48,617 nt of DNA from JBBIQH01 sp964475945. GTDB taxonomy: Archaea > Thermoproteota > Nitrososphaeria > Nitrososphaerales > Nitrosocaldaceae. The translations under genes were made by a program, and so were the position numbers. Shown one piece after another: positions 17,403 to 25,410 of the stretch. Location of the stretch: NCBI GenBank assembly GCA_964475945.1, contig CAYYYF010000009.1, forward strand, positions 1 through 48,617. Reading direction: 5' to 3'. A model generated the notes under the pieces. That model made no database searches, was not told the DNA's origin, and saw only the letters and a program-made list of their open reading frames with translations. The number at the start of each line of letters is the position of its first letter. The stretch's first letter is position 1.

Positions 17403-18510
17403 GAAGGTTAAAGAGTATAAGGAGAAGCAGATAGAGACTCAAAGGGAGAGGAAGAAGAAGGTTAAAGAGCTCCTCATATCATTGGGTAAGAAGGTATACG
17501 ATGATATAGATAGTGGTGTATTCCCTGAGGTGCATATACCAAGCAGATCTGTAAGTAATATAGTATATGATGAGAGGTTAAAGCAGTACATACTAGGTAA
17601 AGCAAGGATAACAAGATCTGCAAAGAATATAAGGCACCTTCGATCCTTTACGCAACTCATATGGCTTGCATTCTTTGTAGACAAGTTGGTTAATGAGGGC
17701 AAGACATCTACCCTTAGGGATGTCTACTACTCAAGCCAAGCATTCAGTATAGACTTTGAGGATCAGGCAGAGTCCGACCATATCATAACGGATTTAGAGG
17801 CACTCTTGGGCCTTGCTAGAGAGGAGTTTAACATATACCCAGAGGAGAGGAGCAGCATATTCGGTGATCTAACGATAGAGTATACTGTTAGAGGTTATGA
17901 GGGGAGGAGGCTTAACCTATCTGACCATCCAGATGGTTATCTTATAGGACCAAGCCTAAGCAGTGCAGAGTTTGTAGATACTAGTGCTGAGATGGTTATT
18001 GCAGTAGAGAAGGGTGGTATATTCACAAGGTTCGTTGAGGAGAATGTGCATAAGAGGTTCAAGGCAATAATAGTAGATACTGCTGGGCAAGCACCTAGAG
18101 CAACAAGATACCTGCTTAGAAGGCTTAACCAAGAGTTAAAGCTACCTGTTTACATGCTTACAGATGGGGATGTTTATGGAGAGCATATAGCAATGGTTAT
18201 AAAATCAGGCTCAGCAAATGCTGCTCACTTAAGGGATTTAACTGTACCAGATGCAAAGTGGATAGGAGTATGGGCTAGTGATATACAGAAGTATAGGCTA
18301 CCTACGGATCCCATGACTGAGCATGATATAAAGAGATGTTATGAGTTGAAGCAGGATCCAAGGTACCAATCTGATATATGGAAGAGGGAGTTGGAGTTAT
18401 TCATGAAGATGAAGAGGAAGAGTGAGCTAGAGGCTTTTGCAAAGTATGGGTTAACAAAGATAACAGATGATTACTTGCCAGAGAAGTTGGAAGAGGCAAA
18501 GAGTCTATAA
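17395..18510 (+). CDS. top6A: DNA topoisomerase VI subunit A (Spo11-like)
   Basis: This is the DNA-cleaving subunit of topoisomerase VI. The catalytic tyrosine is one of the pair Y111/Y112 in TLRDVYYSSQAF. The Toprim domain shows VIAVEKGG (metal-binding Glu) and the acidic DGDVYGEHIAM. The length, 371 aa from the ATG at 17395, is typical. An upstream ATG at 17380 is in frame but would deepen the overlap with top6B; the MVRKVKEY start looks more natural. The TopoVI pair closes the rightward run of information-processing genes. The next gene downstream is convergent. Confidence 0.96.
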   Translation: MVRKVKEYKEKQIETQRERKKKVKELLISLGKKVYDDIDSGVFPEVHIPSRSVSNIVYDERLKQYILGKARITRSAKNIRHLRSFTQLIWLAFFVDKLVNEGKTSTLRDVYYSSQAFSIDFEDQAESDHIITDLEALLGLAREEFNIYPEERSSIFGDLTIEYTVRGYEGRRLNLSDHPDGYLIGPSLSSAEFVDTSAEMVIAVEKGGIFTRFVEENVHKRFKAIIVDTAGQAPRATRYLLRRLNQELKLPVYMLTDGDVYGEHIAMVIKSGSANAAHLRDLTVPDAKWIGVWASDIQKYRLPTDPMTEHDIKRCYELKQDPRYQSDIWKRELELFMKMKRKSELEAFAKYGLTKITDDYLPEKLEEAKSL

Positions 18511-18560
18511 TAGAAATAGTATAGCATTAGTAGTAAATGAAATAATTATTTTTGCAGAGC

Positions 18561-19610
18561 CTATCCCTTGAAGGTCTTTATCCTTTCTAATAACTCATCC
18601 AGTCCAATCCCTTCTGGATATTCTGCACCATATACCTTACCATCATCCTTTACAGTGTATATACCATAACCATTAAACCATGCCTGATATAGGTAATACT
18701 CTGCAAGTTTATTGAGTTTTTCAGGAGGTAAGGTCGCATACATCTCTAGTTCTCGCGTACCATACTTAACAAAGTAAAGGCATACTCTATCCTTGTCGAT
18801 ACAATCCTTTTTCTCTAATAAATCCATATCGTCATCATAGAAGAATGTAAACTCCTTCCCTTCGTAATCAGGAACTATCCTTGCTATCTCTACAGTTATA
18901 TTCACAACCGAATTCTCTTCCTCGCTTACCTTCTCTATCTTCTTTATCTTACCAACTACGGCATAATCTGTATCAATGGTAATATCCTTTATCCTATTCG
19001 CCCTGGCCTCTTGTATAGCATCTATGACCTCTTGTAATGGTGCACCATCGTAATGGTATCCATATATCTTGTCATCAACTATCTTGTATATACCCATGAT
19101 ACCATAATTCAGAAAGTAGTTATCACCCATTACAGACTCAGGATTCTTATCTGCTATGAATACCAATATCTTATCACCATAGTATACACCAGCAAACTTG
19201 TTGCTTAAACCTCCTGCTTTGAACTCAAACCTCCTATCTTTCAAGTCATCTATATTCAAGTTACCTGTAAGCTCTTGCTCAACCTCAACCACTGCATGTG
19301 TTATAGGATAGTTTAGGTATGGTGTTACAGCCTTGTACTCAGAGCCTTTTGTTACAAATGTTCCTATAATTATGTACTTTGATAGTCTCGCAATGAGATC
19401 AAATGGAATAGACGCTACTTCTGCTAAGGTATTTTTATCATAATACTCTTTAAGATGAGTCTGTCTAAACTGTTCAAGAGGAGCAAGATCATCCAATTGT
19501 GACTTTGTATTGCTGGTATTAAGATTATTAACATATGGATGTATGTATAATGCATAAGTAAAGGCTACTACTGTTATAATACCTGCTAATGCACTTATCC
19601 TATAATCCAT
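18561..19610 (-). CDS. Membrane-anchored exported protein with duplicated beta domain
   Basis: I do not recognise a named family. From ATG 19610 (349 aa) an N-terminal hydrophobic helix (ALAGIITVVAFTYALY) should anchor it outside the membrane. The remainder contains two copies of one domain. Copy one runs from IIIGTFVTKGSEY to YGIMGIYKIVDDKIYGYHY and copy two from AVVGKIKKIEKVS to YGIYTVKDDGKVYGAEY; each ends with a short helix (LQEVIDAIQ, LDELLERIK). This layout resembles small exported thaumarchaeal proteins of unknown role. The frame is open to 19727, but ATG 19610 comes one base after the stop of the protease frame, so the two genes probably form an operon. Confidence 0.65.
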   Translation of the reverse strand: MDYRISALAGIITVVAFTYALYIHPYVNNLNTSNTKSQLDDLAPLEQFRQTHLKEYYDKNTLAEVASIPFDLIARLSKYIIIGTFVTKGSEYKAVTPYLNYPITHAVVEVEQELTGNLNIDDLKDRRFEFKAGGLSNKFAGVYYGDKILVFIADKNPESVMGDNYFLNYGIMGIYKIVDDKIYGYHYDGAPLQEVIDAIQEARANRIKDITIDTDYAVVGKIKKIEKVSEEENSVVNITVEIARIVPDYEGKEFTFFYDDDMDLLEKKDCIDKDRVCLYFVKYGTRELEMYATLPPEKLNKLAEYYLYQAWFNGYGIYTVKDDGKVYGAEYPEGIGLDELLERIKTFKG

Positions 19611-19611
19611 A

Positions 19612-20263
19612 TCACTCACCCATATATCTGAACTCATTACTATCCATTGATTTAACAGAGTTTCTACTATCACAATTATAGGCATAGTACATAACGGAAT
19701 CACTACGACTACCAGAATAATGACCAAAGACTACCCAGTGACCGAATTCATGCCTTGCAACATAGTTAAGTGTAAATTTAGAATTATTCACTGTATTGCA
19801 TACCTGAGGTATACCAATCTTTTGTTGTATTAAATGTTATTGCTGCTTTAACTACAGTACCTGATGATGGTAGATATCTAAAGTCTGTAGAACAGTTATT
19901 TGTATTGTTAATACATAATAATGTTACTGCAGCACTTCCTTCTTCTGCAGAGTCGAGATTTGCTGCATATATCCAGTTCTGGCAGTACTGAGGATGAATA
20001 ACATTTAATGTAAATCTTGATGGTTGATTATTCCAATCATTCTTTGCAATATTTATCTGATTAATAGCAGTACTTGTTTGATTTGGGCGAGTTGGTTGAT
20101 TAGGGTTTGTACCTATCTTTAGATAGCTTAAACCATAACCATCATAGCAGTAATTTACAGTATATCCAGACCATCTTAGATTCTTATAATGGGAAGCATC
20201 AGCACTACCAACCATGTAAATAGTACTCATTACTACAACTCCTAGTGCTAGTAATTTATTCAT
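19612..20263 (-). pseudogene. Secreted metzincin (matrixin-like) zinc protease, frameshifted
   Basis: The N-terminal part (20263 to 19784) encodes a signal peptide (MNKLLALGVVVMSTIYMVG, likely cleaved after SADA) and a body with ITFNTTKDWY, a pattern typical of matrixins just before the zinc site. That frame then stops. One base later in register, the next frame continues VNNSKFTLNYVARHEFGHWVVFGH, a full metzincin HExxHxxxxxH motif at 19720-19752. SVMYYAY (Met-turn) follows, then MDSNEFRYMGE and a stop at 19612-19614. So the enzyme is split by a +1 shift near 19785-19795. Either the gene is recently broken, the read has an error, or translation shifts frame. Codon use is more Asn-rich than its neighbours. 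Confidence 0.75.
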
Positions 20264-20370
20264 TACTAGTCTATTTTAGGTATTTATCTTTAAATAATTT
20301 TCTGTCTATTTTTTTACAAAACCATCAGATTCATTTTATATTATATTCATAAACGCTGTAATATAACTGA

Positions 20371-20847
20371 TCAGATCAACTTCCTTATCCTAAGTGTCAG
20401 TATACCATTCTTGTAACGGAACTCTGCTATACCCATATCCTCACCAACATCCAACTGGATAACCTTTGAGAAGTTCTGCCCTCCGTTTATGTAAAGCATG
20501 CCATTTATAAGCCTAGCATTAACCATCTCCTCTGGCCCTGGGACCTCTGCAACGAATATTATCTCATTCTCCCCCTTTATCAGATCGTATACCCAATCCT
20601 TCTGCTGCTGCTCCGTCCTGCTTGGTATAGGTTTCACCTCCTCTACCTTGAATACCCTTCTAAGGTGTATTGTCCAGTATGCTATGAATGGGGATGCTAT
20701 ACCAAGCATTATGAAGCCTACATATGTATCTGCTCTAGTCAGTATAGCATACATAGCACCAAAGAAGAGTAGTGCTAAGAGTATTATTATAAAACCAGCA
20801 TTCCTGTTATACCCTCCATAGTATCTATAATTTGGTATTCTCTGCAT
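20371..20847 (-). CDS. Membrane-anchored Hsp20/alpha-crystallin-fold protein
   Basis: The 158-aa chain has two hydrophobic segments, GFIIILLALLFFGAMYAIL and YVGFIMLGIASPFIAYW, which should form a membrane hairpin. After a basic stretch the C-terminal half follows the Hsp20 pattern: WVYDLIKGENEIIFVAEVPG (PG as in VELPG), LINGMLYINGG, AEFRYKNGILTLRIRK (GxL with an IxI-like LRI). Classical small heat-shock proteins are soluble, so this may be a membrane-tethered chaperone-like domain. The fold call is from pattern; the function is inference. It reads away from the ASCH gene across a 100-base spacer. Confidence 0.7.
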   Translation of the reverse strand: MQRIPNYRYYGGYNRNAGFIIILLALLFFGAMYAILTRADTYVGFIMLGIASPFIAYWTIHLRRVFKVEEVKPIPSRTEQQQKDWVYDLIKGENEIIFVAEVPGPEEMVNARLINGMLYINGGQNFSKVIQLDVGEDMGIAEFRYKNGILTLRIRKLI

Positions 20848-20950
20848 GATTGATTATTATCCATCATAATATATCTACTTTATGTATCATACTAGTATCA
20901 ATATAGTATTACAGAGTTAGCTTTTATACCCTAGTTAAAGTAGTAGCATT

Positions 20951-21286
20951 ATGCTATTCAACAAGACATTGGTTGATAAGATACTCTCTGGTAGAAAGGT
21001 TGAGACTAGGAGGGTATGGAAGAGGTGCATGGTTAAAGAGAATAAGGTATATGCAGCAAAGACAGATTACAGCAAGGATAGTACCTTTGCTTACATATAC
21101 ATAAAATACGTTAGAAAGGAGAGGTTATCTGATATGGATGAGTATAGTGCAATGCTAGAAGGCTTCTCATCGCTAGATGAGTTTAAAGATGTATGGATAA
21201 AGTGCTATGGCTCCTGGGATCCTATGCAGGAGGTCTATGTTATAGGCTTCACTACACTAGCGCCTATATACATTAGAGGCAGATGA
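20951..21286 (+). CDS. ASCH-domain protein
   Basis: The small protein (111 aa) starts LFNKTLVDKILSGRKVETRRVWKR, the typical ASCH opening with the GxKxxTRR-like segment. A central AYIYIKYVRKERLSDM strand-turn and the ending YGSWDPMQEVYVIGF follow. ASCH proteins are PUA-related folds that bind RNA; some related bacterial members hydrolyse N4-acetylcytidine. Here the role is unknown. It is convergent with the small zinc-finger ORF and has its own upstream AT-rich region near 20900. Confidence 0.8.
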   Translation: MLFNKTLVDKILSGRKVETRRVWKRCMVKENKVYAAKTDYSKDSTFAYIYIKYVRKERLSDMDEYSAMLEGFSSLDEFKDVWIKCYGSWDPMQEVYVIGFTTLAPIYIRGR

Positions 21287-21298
21287 TTATTTACTTAC

Positions 21299-21480
21299 TT
21301 ATACTACTCTTTTACTATCCTTCTTTATTACATTGCTTACAACGCATTGATGAGTTCTAAAGTGTAATGCACAGAAGTCCTTGCCACAGGTGTAGCAGTG
21401 CCATTTACCGAGTGTATAACATACAGAGCATACTGCAACTGGTCTATTATAATCTATATAACGGGATCTACTCTTCATCC
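21299..21480 (-). pseudogene. Small zinc-finger protein, apparently frameshifted
   Basis: From ATG 21480 the first frame reads MKSRSRYIDY then NRPVAVCSVC. A second frame (ATG 21433, stop at 21299-21301) reads CYTLGKWHCYTCGKDFC then ALHFRTHQC and ends KRVV. Joined, they give CxxC, CxxC, C, H, H, C ligand spacing of a cross-brace or B-box-like zinc finger. In the DNA, a duplicated dinucleotide (TGTGT at 21418-21422) breaks the frame. The 44-aa frame alone begins MLCMCYTLGK and could still be expressed. No function is known. It was too short for simple gene callers and is convergent with the ASCH gene. Confidence 0.55.
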
Positions 21481-21573
21481 TTTCTATTAAACCTCGTATA
21501 CCTCAGGGTATGCCTTGAAGCATAAAACCCTATTACTACATTTATGCGATTCAACACATAGTATTTACATGAC

Positions 21574-21588
21574 ATATATTTAAATATT
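21574..21588 (+). promoter_or_regulatory. TATA element of purU
   Basis: ATATATTTAAATATT is centred about 27 bases before the ATG at 21610, which fits a leaderless transcript. The same TATTTAAATATTGATGT string occurs in the spacer upstream of sufC (27263-27280). Confidence 0.55.
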
Positions 21589-21609
21589 GATGTGTATACC
21601 TTACTACGT

Positions 21610-22485
21610 ATGTTAAGTAAGGATAAGATAATAGCAGAGATAACAGTTATAGGGCCTGATAGGAAGGGTATAGTTGCAAAAGTAACAAACTACATATTCG
21701 AGAACCAAGGTAACATAGAGAAGATAAACCAGAATGTTATAAGGGGCTTATTTGGTATGCAACTACAAGCATCATTAAATGGTATAGATAAGGATAGGTT
21801 CGTTAAGGGATTAAGGAGAGTATGCAAAGAACTAGGGATGGATGTTAAGGTGCACTTTGATGAGCCTAATAGGTTAAAGAACATGGCTATACTTGTAAGC
21901 AAGGAGTCTCACTGTCTAAAGGCTATACTTGATGCAAAGCAGAGAGAGCAGATAAAGGCAAACATCCCCATAGTCATAGGCAGTGAGGCTACCCTAAAGC
22001 ATGTAGTAGTAGAGTATAATATACCATTCATCCATGTTAACCACAAGGATCAAGCTAGCGCAGAGGTTAAGATACTAAAACTCCTTGAGAAGCATAATAT
22101 AGATCTAATTGTGCTTGCTAGGTATATGCGTATACTAAGCCCAAACTTTGTATGGCGTTACCCCAATAGGATAATAAATATACATCCATCACTCTTACCT
22201 GCATTCCCTGGTGCTTACGCATATCTGCAGGCATATGAGAGGGGTACACAGATAATAGGATGCACAGCACACTTTGTTACTGAGGAGTTGGATGCAGGTC
22301 CTATAATATGGCAGGAGGCATTTAGAGTATCTACAAGTGATACTCTGGAGAATATAAAGAAGAAAGGGCAGGAATTAGAGGCTAAGGCATTGCTAAAGGC
22401 TATAGAGCTTTACTTGGATAATAGGTTAGAGGTATACTGGGGTAAGGTTTACATAAGGGACACTAATAAACAGCAAGAATATTAA
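21610..22485 (+). CDS. purU: Formyltetrahydrofolate deformylase-like (ACT + formyltransferase)
   Basis: The N-terminal ACT domain (AEITVIGPDRKGIVAKVTNY) is followed by a formyl transferase domain with KNMAILVSKESHCL. The catalytic segment is NIHPSLLPAFPG, with the His near residue 192 and the Asp in ELDAGPI. This architecture is that of PurU, which hydrolyses 10-formyl-tetrahydrofolate to formate and tetrahydrofolate; in archaea the C1 carrier context is less clear. The length is 291 aa from ATG 21610. The frame extends to a GTG at 21592, but TATA spacing supports 21610. Its end overlaps the convergent mscS stop by four bases. Confidence 0.9.
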   Translation: MLSKDKIIAEITVIGPDRKGIVAKVTNYIFENQGNIEKINQNVIRGLFGMQLQASLNGIDKDRFVKGLRRVCKELGMDVKVHFDEPNRLKNMAILVSKESHCLKAILDAKQREQIKANIPIVIGSEATLKHVVVEYNIPFIHVNHKDQASAEVKILKLLEKHNIDLIVLARYMRILSPNFVWRYPNRIINIHPSLLPAFPGAYAYLQAYERGTQIIGCTAHFVTEELDAGPIIWQEAFRVSTSDTLENIKKKGQELEAKALLKAIELYLDNRLEVYWGKVYIRDTNKQQEY

Positions 22486-23327
22486 TTCTTCTTAATAATT
22501 ATATCATTCTTATCTATACTCTGATCACCGAACCAGACTGTAACCTGCTGGAATGGTATCTCTATACCATTTGCATCCAAGGCCTCCTTTATCTTCTTCA
22601 CTATCTCCATTCTAACATTAAAGAACTCATTTGTTGGTACCCAACACCATACATTTATCCTAACACCAGAGTTCCCAAGCTCCCATGCCATAATGATAGG
22701 CTCAGGTATTGCTAATATTCTAGGATTGTTGTCTATAACACTCTTTATAACCTCCTTGACCTTCTCTATGCTCTCCTTATATGCTATATCTGTATAGACC
22801 TCAACCATCCTTGCAATATTCCTCGTAAAGTTCCTAACCTGTGATGTGAATATCTTCTCATTAGGTATCCTAACATATACACCATCGAACCTCCTTAAGA
22901 TTATAGAGAATGCTGTTATATCTGTAACAACACCAGCAACATTCATCTCTGCAACCTCTATTGCATCACCTATCCTGAACGCTCTATCTATCTGCATGAA
23001 TATGCCAGAGAATAGGTTTGCTACAGTAGACTGCACAGCAAAGCCTATTATTATACCCGCTATACCTCCAGCAAGTAGCACACCAGTAAGATCTACTCCT
23101 AAGTTACCTATAGCAGATATTGCAGCTATAGCAATTATAACCCAGAATACCGCCTTGCTCACTACTATAGAGGCTTGAGGTATATACCTGCTCAAGAAGT
23201 AGCCTACTGCAATCCTTGCTATTCTAGCAATAACTACTCCAGCAGCTATAATTGCTATTGATATAAGTAATCTAAGTAACTCTACCTCAGTACCCAGTAT
23301 GTTTATAGTGCCTAGAGCTATCTCCAT
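22482..23327 (-). CDS. mscS: Small-conductance mechanosensitive channel, MscS family
   Basis: This membrane channel opens on membrane tension to release solutes under hypo-osmotic shock. The 281-aa chain has three hydrophobic helices, with the pore-lining GVLLAGGIAGIIIGFAVQST, then the beta-domain motif FRIGDAIEVAEMNVAGVV and VRIPNEKIFTSQVRNF. A cytoplasmic alpha/beta end carries VWCWVPTNEF. The length is that of the minimal MscS. The ATG shares a base with the stop of the upstream DUF432-like gene (TAATG), so the pair is translationally coupled. Confidence 0.94.
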   Translation of the reverse strand: MEIALGTINILGTEVELLRLLISIAIIAAGVVIARIARIAVGYFLSRYIPQASIVVSKAVFWVIIAIAAISAIGNLGVDLTGVLLAGGIAGIIIGFAVQSTVANLFSGIFMQIDRAFRIGDAIEVAEMNVAGVVTDITAFSIILRRFDGVYVRIPNEKIFTSQVRNFTRNIARMVEVYTDIAYKESIEKVKEVIKSVIDNNPRILAIPEPIIMAWELGNSGVRINVWCWVPTNEFFNVRMEIVKKIKEALDANGIEIPFQQVTVWFGDQSIDKNDIIIKKN

Positions 23328-24067
23328 TAGAAGCCTAACTCCATTATATATGTCCTACTTACTATAGCCTGGTTCACGCTTGTCTTTGCATATTTATACT
23401 CTGTACTCTCCTCAACCTTAACCTCTATAACATCATTCTTCCTTATACCTTGCTTTACTACAGCAGTAACTGTATCAAGTAAGGCATCTGTACCATCATA
23501 CCATAGGTCTATGCCTTCAACAGGTATTATAAGCATGCTAACTGTAACAGCCTTATCTAGGTAATTGCTTAAGCGTATATGTGCTATGCACTCCTTGAAT
23601 GGTTCTATCCTAGGGATATCAAAGTATACACTACTCTCATAGTATCTGCATATAAGGCCATTATCAGACTTGCCATATAGAGCATACTTGAGTAGCCTTA
23701 ATGCAAATACATCAACGATTACACTCTTATTATCGTACTTGTAGAATACACCAACCTCTACAGGTATCTTAAGGTAGAACTCTAGAGTAGACTTTGTATT
23801 TATTATAATAGGCTCCTTCAACTTTACCATAACATGTTTAGCATACTCTTGGCTTATTGTATATATAGGCACTAAAGGATATATGCATATAGATATGCTA
23901 TCAACTATGCTATCTATCAATCTACTTACTTCCATCTTACCATTGATATGCCTTTCATAGATATACCTTGCATGATCTACATGCCTTACCTTTAAAGTAG
24001 TATCGTATAGGCTAGTCTCCCATTCATCCTGTAGATTGTACTCTCCATACTTTATGCCAGTGAGCAA
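23327..24067 (-). CDS. DUF432-like protein coupled to mscS
   Basis: The 246-aa soluble protein has no signal or membrane helix. It shows beta-rich segments such as FYLKIPVEVGVFYKY, VIVDVFALRLLKYALYG and KAVTVSMLIIPVEGIDLWYDG. The layout fits the archaeal DUF432 family, which I recall occurring next to MscS genes; this assignment is from memory of the pattern and not certain. The one-base overlap with mscS implies a common role, perhaps regulating or assembling the channel. The function is unknown. Confidence 0.6.
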   Translation of the reverse strand: MLTGIKYGEYNLQDEWETSLYDTTLKVRHVDHARYIYERHINGKMEVSRLIDSIVDSISICIYPLVPIYTISQEYAKHVMVKLKEPIIINTKSTLEFYLKIPVEVGVFYKYDNKSVIVDVFALRLLKYALYGKSDNGLICRYYESSVYFDIPRIEPFKECIAHIRLSNYLDKAVTVSMLIIPVEGIDLWYDGTDALLDTVTAVVKQGIRKNDVIEVKVEESTEYKYAKTSVNQAIVSRTYIMELGF

Positions 24068-24155
24068 TACATCTAGTTACCATGAATATAACATAAATCT
24101 TACTACTGTAGAGCATACAGTAAGGTAAATAAGTGTATAAGTGTAAGCATAAGTA

Positions 24156-24824
24156 ATGGCTAGTGAGCATACATTCTTCAACTTCTCATTCTTTAAGGTA
24201 GATCAGAAGTGGAGATGGATGAATGATATGACAAAGAAGGAGTCAGCCAAAGAGTTCATATCAATACTAGAGCAAGAGAACGGTGTAAGGTATAGATCGT
24301 ACTCCCTAGTTGGCTTAAGGGAGGATGCTGATTTTATGCTCTGGCTAGCATCTGATAGAATAGATAATACCCAGGGGATAATAGCAAGGTTATACAAGAC
24401 AGTGCTAGGCAAGTATATTACCCCGACATACACATACCTCTCTGTACTAAAGCCATCAACATACACAGGTAAGGCAGAATCATCATTTATGAAGGATGAG
24501 AAGCCATTAAGGTATGTTATAGTCTATCCATTCATAAAGAGCAGGGAGTGGTATCTCTTGCCATATGAGGAGAGGAAGAGGATGATGGAGGAGCATGCAC
24601 TTGTAGGAAAGAGATTCCCAATGGTTAGGCTTAATACATCATACTCCTTTGGTTTAGATGATCAGGACTTTATGCTTGCATTCGAGACCGATGATCTTTA
24701 TGCATTCCATGAACTTGTTATGCAACTAAGGGAGACTCAGGTTAGCAGATACGTTGTAAAGGATACCCCTATGCTAGTAAGTATATATAAACCATTGGAG
24801 GAGGTTATAGATGACCTTGGTTAA
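24156..24824 (+). CDS. Chlorite dismutase-like (Cld/HemQ family) protein
   Basis: This dimeric ferredoxin-like heme-binding family includes chlorite dismutase and coproheme decarboxylase. Here FFNFSFFKVDQKW opens the first repeat. The second carries YVIVYPFIKSREWYLLPYEER (family YP-x-x-K and WY-x-LP), MMEEHALVGKRF (candidate heme-binding His), then SFGLDDQDFMLAFETDD and a final LRETQVSRY-x-x-x-DTPMLV. Archaea normally make heme through siroheme, so coproheme decarboxylation is not a given; oxidative or nitrosative protection is another option. At 222 aa it is close to HemQ length. It overlaps the DUF1802 gene by 14 bases. Confidence 0.85.
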   Translation: MASEHTFFNFSFFKVDQKWRWMNDMTKKESAKEFISILEQENGVRYRSYSLVGLREDADFMLWLASDRIDNTQGIIARLYKTVLGKYITPTYTYLSVLKPSTYTGKAESSFMKDEKPLRYVIVYPFIKSREWYLLPYEERKRMMEEHALVGKRFPMVRLNTSYSFGLDDQDFMLAFETDDLYAFHELVMQLRETQVSRYVVKDTPMLVSIYKPLEEVIDDLG

Positions 24825-25410
24825 TGCTGATAGCAATAACCTACTTGCATTTCATGCATTAAAGGAATGGGCTATAATAGTTAAGGCAGTAGAGGAATGT
24901 AAGCAGTTCATTCTATTTAGAAAGGGTGGTATACTTGAGGATGGCTTCTCTGTTGAGAGTAATGAGTTCATGCTATACCCTACATTTGAGCATCAGAGTA
25001 GGGAGTATCTTAAGGATGAGTATAAGGATGAGTTTGATAGGCTAGTTAAAGATATGAGTAAGGATAGAGTGATTATAAAGTCCATAGGCAGGGTATATGC
25101 TTACTATGAGAGTAACGATAGATCGAAGCTGTTAAGACTAAGCAGGTTCCATATACTCAACGATGAGTTTATAGACTATAGGATGCAGTGGAATAAGAGT
25201 AGAGCAGTAAGCATAATGCTGGTTAGGGCATACTTGCTTGATGAACCATTAATACTACCCATGAGGCAAGAATACTATGGTTGTAGATCATGGATAAGGG
25301 TAGATGTTGATAATAATATAATAGGTAAAATAAAGGCTGTAAAGCCTGTAGTGGATGACTCTACAATGGCATCTATTAAGAGGGAGGTGGAGAGCATACT
25401 TGAGGTATAG
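24811..25410 (+). CDS. DUF1802 family protein
   Basis: The N-terminus ALKEWAIIVKAVEECKQFIL then FRKGGILEDGF and the motif FMLYPTFEHQ are hallmarks of DUF1802 (COG4293-type). The HQ segment and the KGGI loop are conserved. A C-terminal half with SRFHILNDEFI and CRSWIRVDVD completes the typical length (199 aa). No function has been assigned. It overlaps the Cld-like gene upstream by 14 bases and the aldo-keto reductase downstream by 11 bases if the TTG start is right, so all three are likely made together. This suggests a shared redox or heme-linked role, which is inference. Confidence 0.8.
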   Translation: MTLVNADSNNLLAFHALKEWAIIVKAVEECKQFILFRKGGILEDGFSVESNEFMLYPTFEHQSREYLKDEYKDEFDRLVKDMSKDRVIIKSIGRVYAYYESNDRSKLLRLSRFHILNDEFIDYRMQWNKSRAVSIMLVRAYLLDEPLILPMRQEYYGCRSWIRVDVDNNIIGKIKAVKPVVDDSTMASIKREVESILEV

